Assembly: GCA_028565635.1 (NCBI GenBank)
Contig: JAOXYB010037773.1
Span: 1-13,510, forward strand
Direction of reading: 5' to 3'
Length of the DNA stretch: 13,510 nucleotides
Origin: Phoronis ovalis
Lineage: Eukaryota > Phoronida > Phoronidae
Shown here: one piece after another, positions 10,401 to 13,510 of the stretch
How positions within the stretch are numbered: position 1 is the first letter of the stretch
Layout of the letters: the number at the start of each line of letters is the position of its first letter
Notes under the pieces: model-generated
Seen by the model: only the letters and a program-made list of their open reading frames with translations
The model's database searches: none
What the model was told of the DNA's origin: nothing
Program-made: the position numbers and the translations under genes

Positions 10401-12240
10401 CCAAACATACCTGTCCAACAACTGAAATTATTTATTATCCACAAAGAAGAATACCTCCAATGACAGCCTTGCTATTAAGATGCTTTATTCTCCAAAATGA
10501 CACTCTTTACTACACTGCTTGATTAGAACTTTTAAAAGCTATATTTATCAAAACACAAGAGCTTCTCACATACAAGTATCTATGCAGGAACCTTACCATA
10601 CAAAGATATCTAAACATTTAGATTCCATATTAATTCAGATACTTATTAGCCCAAAGGTTAAAAATACTGTTTCTTCATATTGAGACAGATCTGCTAATTG
10701 AGCCAAGTTTGAAATTATCTTATTTATTAAAACAAAATCCACCTTGAATATAATCCCATCATTTAGAATATCACATTTATTCCAAATAAAACATAAGTTA
10801 AACTGTATTGTCTATAATCACAGTTCTAAACAACCCTACAAATTATAACATGTACCTTAAAAAGAGCCGAGTCATCAGTTGCCTAATAAACTTAGGATTT
10901 CATCATCCCCATTTAAGAAGATACTGATAATGAAAACTATATAGCCTAATTGAAAATAGGTAATATAAACAAAATAACCTTGTTGCAAAGGCAAGAATAA
11001 CACCTTTACCAATTGTCTAAGTTCATAGTATAGGTCAAAATCTAAGAAATATTAACTATAGGTTAACATAATCACATACTTATTTCAAATTTCCTTGTCT
11101 CAGATATCACAGACTTTAAAAAAGTTAATAATTTAATACTTTCCCTACAAGCATTCACACGATTTACAAAAAATCAAACACCACTACTACTACAAAAATA
11201 ATGATACCTGAAAAAAGCATTTTCGACCTGTTTTTTTTAAATTATAGGTCACAGTTGCTAATTCAGTTAATATTTCATACCTATTGATACAATGTTCAAG
11301 TTTACCAAGTCTCTATTTTCCATTACAATAAATATTAGTTCTACAACTAAAAATGATATTTGTTTATACACAAAATAGTGACCATGAAGTCATCATAATA
11401 AAAGCTACCTACCTAATAGCATTGCTATTAGTAAGGCAGCACAAGCCTACACCAAAAAAGCTAGTTAGTCTAAAATAAAAAATTAAATATGTTTATTCAA
11501 ATCTTTGACACAATTTCATTTAACGTACTTATATATATACTTATATATATACTTATATATATACTTATATAAACTGCCCATACTTTAATAAAAAATCTTT
11601 TTTAAGTCTTAAAGTAAGAAAACAAAGCAATTTTGAATTTATATTTTTTTTCAAATTTTGACTTACCTGAAATGTTAATAATCATAAAATAAATATGCAG
11701 TTCAAAAGAATTTAAACTGATATTCTTTAAATTAATAATAACTTACTGACACCGAAAAACACAAAAGCTTACCCTGTTGACTTTCTTTTTCTCTGTCTCT
11801 GTCTCTTTCTTTGTCCTTACCATCAGCCCACTCAGCACCACTACCAGAGCGCTGGGAAGTAGAAGACTCATTATCCCACTCAATAGGTGAAATATCACGT
11901 CCACTATGTCTTCTTTTCTTTTTGGATGTAACACCATCTTCGTCCTCAGAGACACCTATGAGAAAACCGCTGCATCCAAAAACAGTGTTATGAATTTCAT
12001 TGCACAAGACAACTAGCTGACAACTGAAGCTGATTTTGGAAGTCTTTTTGAGCATAAATTATTAATCTTGTTCAGAATAAAACCTTCACAGTTTAACATT
12101 CAAATAACAAGTCTACTTACCTGAATCGCTTTCTCTGGCTGAGCTTCCAGCTTCACTACGTGTGTCGTACTCCTGACTTTCGTGTCCCTCTCCTTTTTCT
12201 GTAGTATCAGCCTGTCCACTTCCATCCTTGGCATCTTGAC
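4371..12240 (-). CDS. YTHDC1: YTHDC1 homologue, nuclear m6A reader, twelve exons including complete YTH domain and C-terminus
   Basis: The minus-strand exons, in transcript order, are 12240-12121, 11955-11773, 10100-9891, 9761-9644, 9395-9311, 8954-8776, 6775-6702, 6306-6273, 5872-5833, 5425-5345, 4960-4826 and 4496-4371. All phases agree and the joined frame gives about 460 residues. Visible landmarks are YDTRSEA, RDISPI, and the YTH domain from [20 protein letters not shown] to KIGRDGQ. Further on are [39 protein letters not shown] and an Arg/Glu/Asp-rich end. All match vertebrate YTHDC1 in order. The m6A cage tryptophans are present (GVW and RWVLP). YTHDC1 binds m6A in nuclear RNA and affects splicing, export and chromatin RNA. 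The N-terminal 200-250 residues expected from the family are missing and should lie to the right. YTHDF paralogues lack the flanking charged regions, so YTHDC1 is the firm call. Confidence 0.95.
4497..4825 (-). other. YTHDC1 last intron
   Basis: GT-AG intron of 329 bases with no additional feature seen. Confidence 0.7.
4826..4960 (-). CDS. YTHDC1: YTHDC1 exon (Pro/Tyr/Ser-rich)
   Basis: Acceptor TTTCTAG and donor ACAGG|GTAAGA, phase 0, 45 codons. It encodes [20 protein letters not shown], then [20 protein letters not shown] and EKSDR. It is low-complexity; inclusion rests on splice sites, phase and the PPGYG continuation from the previous exon. Confidence 0.85.
4973..5170 (-). repeat. 34-bp minisatellite, six tandem copies, in a YTHDC1 intron
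   Basis: Units start at 4973, 5007, 5041, 5075, 5109 and 5143, exactly 34 bases apart; the last is partial. The plus-strand unit has a GCAG(T/C)(T/C)TTGTCC core followed by ATTAACCTAACTAAC. The array lies directly upstream of the 3' splice site used by the exon ending at 4960. The rest of the intron (5171-5344) shows nothing notable. Confidence 0.95.
5345..5425 (-). CDS. YTHDC1: YTHDC1 exon (SYSDYVREF and Pro-rich)
   Basis: Acceptor TTCTGCAG and donor CCGCCG|GTATAT, phase 0 at both ends, 27 codons. It encodes [20 protein letters not shown] then PPGYGPP. SYxDYVREF is diagnostic for YTHDC1, and the Pro-rich run corresponds to the proline-rich region of the vertebrate protein. Confidence 0.92.
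5833..5872 (-). CDS. YTHDC1: YTHDC1 40-nt microexon (TRDTFLNG)
   Basis: It encodes [13 protein letters not shown], matching RFSGVRRDVFLNG of vertebrate YTHDC1, and ends at GGG|GTAAGC in phase 0. The acceptor is a tandem TTTAGCAG: use of the first AG gives Asn-Arg at the junction, the second gives one Lys and an exon of 5869-5833. Confidence 0.88.
6273..6306 (-). CDS. YTHDC1: YTHDC1 34-nt microexon
   Basis: Acceptor CATTTCAG and donor GGAAA|GTAAGG. It encodes [11 protein letters not shown], with bases shared at both junctions. Phase agrees on both sides, and this exon is needed to connect the upstream and downstream frames. Confidence 0.8.
6702..6775 (-). CDS. YTHDC1: YTHDC1 exon (Arg/Gly-rich C-terminal region)
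   Basis: Acceptor CATTTTAG and donor CAAAG|GTATGT. It is 74 nt, entering in phase 2 and leaving in phase 1. It encodes [20 protein letters not shown] then DYNK, comparable to the RRRPEDYD and KKPRIDY part of the vertebrate protein. Together with the next 34-nt exon it totals 108 nt, so joint skipping would keep the frame. Confidence 0.85.
6776..8775 (-). other. 2.0 kb YTHDC1 intron enriched in sense GGACT motifs
   Basis: This is the longest intron fully inside the window. AGTCC on the plus strand (GGACT in the RNA) starts at 7495, 7545, 7572, 7612, 7643, 7719, 8015, 8691, 8715, 8734 and 8761. The minus-strand open stretch at 7232-7453 and the plus-strand one at 7964-8188 have no family features and no splice-supported role. 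Confidence 0.7.
8776..8954 (-). CDS. YTHDC1: YTHDC1 exon: end of YTH domain and start of basic C-terminal region
   Basis: Acceptor TTTTTCAG and donor TCCAG|GTTAGA, phase 0 to phase 2. It encodes [20 protein letters not shown], then [20 protein letters not shown] and an Arg-rich stretch ending RGSSS. EPxCGxxLCxLFPPD is the end of the vertebrate YTHDC1 YTH domain. Confidence 0.93.
9311..9395 (-). CDS. YTHDC1: YTHDC1 exon: YTH domain, ELPF to GRDGQ
   Basis: Acceptor CTTTTAG and donor GACAG|GTTGGT, a weaker donor. Enters in phase 2, leaves in phase 0. It encodes [20 protein letters not shown] followed by VKIGRDGQ, which is highly conserved in YTHDC1. Confidence 0.95.
9644..9761 (-). CDS. YTHDC1: YTHDC1 exon: middle of YTH domain
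   Basis: Acceptor TTCCGTAG and donor AATAG|GTGAGT. It starts in phase 1 and ends in phase 2. It encodes [20 protein letters not shown], then [18 protein letters not shown]. The Trp of RWVLP (codon at 9709-9711) matches cage W428, and the Leu of SAKAL matches the third cage residue, L439 in human. Confidence 0.95.
9891..10100 (-). CDS. YTHDC1: YTHDC1 exon: first part of YTH domain
   Basis: Acceptor TATTTCAG and donor CCAAG|GTAAGT, phase 1. It encodes [20 protein letters not shown], then [16 protein letters not shown] and [21 protein letters not shown] supplies the Asn residues that contact m6A in YTHDC1. The Trp of GVW (codon at 9991-9993) corresponds to cage residue W377 of human YTHDC1. Confidence 0.95.
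10101..11772 (-). other. 1.67 kb YTHDC1 intron upstream of YTH domain
   Basis: This intron is very AT-rich, with few G on the plus strand. Seven sense-strand AATAAA hexamers occur (plus-strand TTTATT starting at 10287, 10337, 10431, 10484, 10723, 10776 and 11492). It includes the 12-bp tandem repeat at 11527-11570. No exon was found. Confidence 0.6.
11527..11570. repeat. 12-bp tandem repeat ACTTATATATAT, about 3.7 copies
   Basis: Three full units start at 11527, 11539 and 11551, followed by a partial fourth. It is a simple AT-rich short repeat. Confidence 0.95.
11773..11955 (-). CDS. YTHDC1: YTHDC1 exon (basic RDISPI region)
   Basis: Acceptor TCTCATAG and donor ACAGG|GTAAGC, phase 1 on both sides. 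It encodes [20 protein letters not shown], then [11 protein letters not shown] and a charged [15 protein letters not shown] tail. KKKRR is a likely nuclear localisation signal, and RDISPI resembles RGISPI of the vertebrate protein. Confidence 0.9.
12121..12240 (-). CDS. YTHDC1: YTHDC1 exon (YDTRSEA region)
   Basis: Acceptor TTTACTAG and donor TCAG|GTAAGT, phase 1 on both sides. It encodes [20 protein letters not shown] then [20 protein letters not shown]. The YDTRSEA motif is conserved with vertebrate YTHDC1, just before the Ser-rich segment. Confidence 0.85.
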
Positions 12241-12285
12241 CTAGTAAAAGTGAAACTGAATCATAATCATACAGCTCACATCTCC

Positions 12286-12465
12286 TTAATATATTGAGGT
12301 TAATAGGCAGTTTCGAGTCCATTATGGAGATATAACGGGTCAAGATCGATTGAAAAGTTATAATGGGCAAGACCTTTAGGTCGAGCCCATTATAACTTTT
12401 CAATCGGTCGAGACCCGTTATATCTCCATAATGGACTCAAAACTGCCTATTAATCTCTATATTAA
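12286..12465. repeat. 180-bp near-perfect palindrome (foldback or MITE-like element)
   Basis: The left arm (12286-12368) and right arm (12385-12465) are reverse complements with only a few mismatches and one 2-base gap. A further inner GACCT/AGGTC pair closes the loop at 12371-12382. Both outer ends read TTAATATA. Transcribed RNA would fold into a hairpin of about 85 bp. It sits 45 bases upstream of a YTHDC1 exon. Confidence 0.92.
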
Positions 12466-12566
12466 ACCATAAATTTCATCAGTATAGTAGGATAAACAGT
12501 GAATGCAGAAAAGCTGTAATTTATTAGCATTTTACAGTGACGTCAGATGTCGTATCAACAATGCAT

Positions 12567-12608
12567 GCGTATATGACAGACTCGCGTATATGACAGACTC
12601 GCGTATAT
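12567..12608. repeat. 17-bp direct repeat, about 2.5 copies
   Basis: GCGTATATGACAGACTC occurs at 12567-12583 and 12584-12600, with a partial third copy from 12601. Confidence 0.9.
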
Positions 12609-12899
12609 TCCATTGTTAAAAAGTCGTCTGCTAACTTGGCACGGGAAAACTTCTCGCGCTGCATATGTATGGAAACAAACGCAGATGCATCAAATATAAG
12701 AAATCTTCCAGCTCGTTTCATCAATAAAATGTAATATTAAATTTTTAAATTAGTTTTAAAAAATTATTCAATATTTAACACTATGCAACAAAATACATGT
12801 CGTGTAAAAACGCAAAAACAGTCATTTTGCCACTTCGCCATCTAGTGTGTGCCGGTTCGCGTGATTATCAAACCACGTTCGTAACGATCCATGAGGGAT

Positions 12900-12965
12900 C
12901 CATTATAGCTTTCACAACTGTCCATTATAACTGTCTAACCAGACCATTATAGCTTCTCACGGGCC
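12900..12965. repeat. 22-bp spaced repeat of CCATTATARCT, three copies
   Basis: CCATTATAGCT, CCATTATAACT and CCATTATAGCT start at 12900, 12922 and 12944, exactly 22 bases apart. The same core followed by TTTCA also occurs in the right arm of the palindrome from 12386. Confidence 0.85.
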
Positions 12966-13441
12966 GACACGTGATGCGATTTAGCGAATCTGATTGGGTA
13001 AGAGACATGGGTGGTTTAATATAATTAAATTTTGGTTTTCAGAATATCTTATAGAATCTATAGGTTATCATTAGACCAGTCAGCTCTGTAATTATGCACA
13101 GTTGAATCAAATAATATTATCTAAAAATTTACTTTTAATCAGAATTTTAAGTAATTTTGGAAGAAAATTATTTGGCCTTCTAGTCTAATAATGAAACAAA
13201 TTTATCTTGAAACCTATTTTAACATGAACATATATACCAAATAAACATGTACATTTTAGTAATGCTAGCTAACTCTAATCCTAACCCAGTTTTCACAGAG
13301 CTCACTTACAGTAGCAGCATATCTTACTAAAATAAATTTACATAATCCAGTTTAAGTTTCTAACGACTGATATCTAGATTACTGTACAAAAAAACATGCA
13401 TAATAGAGAAAAGCGTAACATACGACAAAAAGCGTACTCAC

Positions 13442-13474
13442 AATGCAGAATGGGGAGGTGCTTATACTGAATAT
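13442..13474 (-). CDS. Possible upstream YTHDC1 microexon (33 nt)
   Basis: It has an acceptor ATTTATAG and a good donor CATT|GTGAGT. The phase would match the exon at 12240, giving IQYKHLPILHC before QDAKD. No conservation with known YTHDC1 is recognised, and an alternative acceptor gives 13466-13442. This rests on splice motifs alone and may be chance. Confidence 0.18.
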
Positions 13475-13510
13475 CTATAAATTTCAGAAGTAATTAGTAC
13501 CTTCAGTAAC

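Larger units (their letters stand above)
12241..13441 (-). other. Presumed YTHDC1 intron rich in repeats
   Basis: No exon with YTHDC1-like acidic N-terminal sequence was seen. The segment holds the palindrome, the 17-bp and 22-bp repeats and a locally GC/CpG-richer patch at about 12540-13000. A CCAATCAG motif and a CACGTG site (minus strand, about 12968-13000) could belong to a promoter, but no first exon can be placed. Confidence 0.4.

Noticed and set aside
12113-12403. Minus-strand open stretch with an ATG inside the palindrome reading into the YTHDC1 exon at 12240
   Set aside because: The exon has a clear TTTACTAG acceptor at 12241 and the upstream residues are unlike YTHDC1. The ATG arises from repeat sequence, so an alternative start is possible but unsupported.
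1-13510. CRISPR array, bacterial operon, provirus or transposase gene
   Set aside because: The only regular repeat arrays lack unique spacers, no ribosome-binding or operon layout exists, and no polymerase, integrase or transposase motif was seen in any frame.

Overview
This is eukaryotic, almost certainly invertebrate metazoan, genomic DNA. It is AT-rich and holds two intron-rich protein-coding genes arranged tail to tail. Both genes were reconstructed by joining short open stretches at GT/AG splice sites and checking that reading phase is kept across every junction. No bacterial, viral or organellar gene was seen. The phylum cannot be fixed from this sequence; a mollusc, a hemichordate or another deuterostome/lophotrochozoan are all possible.

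Positions 309-2901 (+ strand) hold the last six coding exons of a TAF2 homologue, the TFIID subunit. The first exon carries the TSHD-x-RLRC block followed by DLYYTLYG, and the second carries VVNLKD. The last exon has a threonine-rich stretch, the Lys/His-rich tail typical of TAF2, and an extra acidic, serine-rich C-terminus. The 5' part of the gene lies to the left of the window.

Positions 2902-4370 are the convergent 3' ends. Poly(A) signals on the two strands interleave at about 3459-3520, so the two mRNAs may overlap.

Positions 4371-12240 (- strand) hold twelve coding exons of a YTHDC1 homologue, the nuclear m6A reader. They cover the YDTRSEA region, the basic region containing RDISPI, a complete YTH domain spread over four exons, and the Arg/Pro/Tyr-rich C-terminus down to the stop. 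The N-terminal part lies to the right of 12240 and is probably mostly outside the window. A weak candidate upstream exon sits at 13442-13474.

The most interesting non-coding signals lie in the YTHDC1 introns. The 2.0 kb intron after the YTH domain is rich in the sense-strand pentamer GGACT, the best-known m6A consensus. Another intron carries six 34-bp tandem repeats with further DRACH-type motifs. Because YTHDC1 reads m6A in nuclear pre-mRNA, self-regulation is a natural but untested idea. Between 12286 and 12970 there is a nearly perfect 180-bp foldback palindrome plus related short tandem repeats, probably remains of a non-autonomous transposon.
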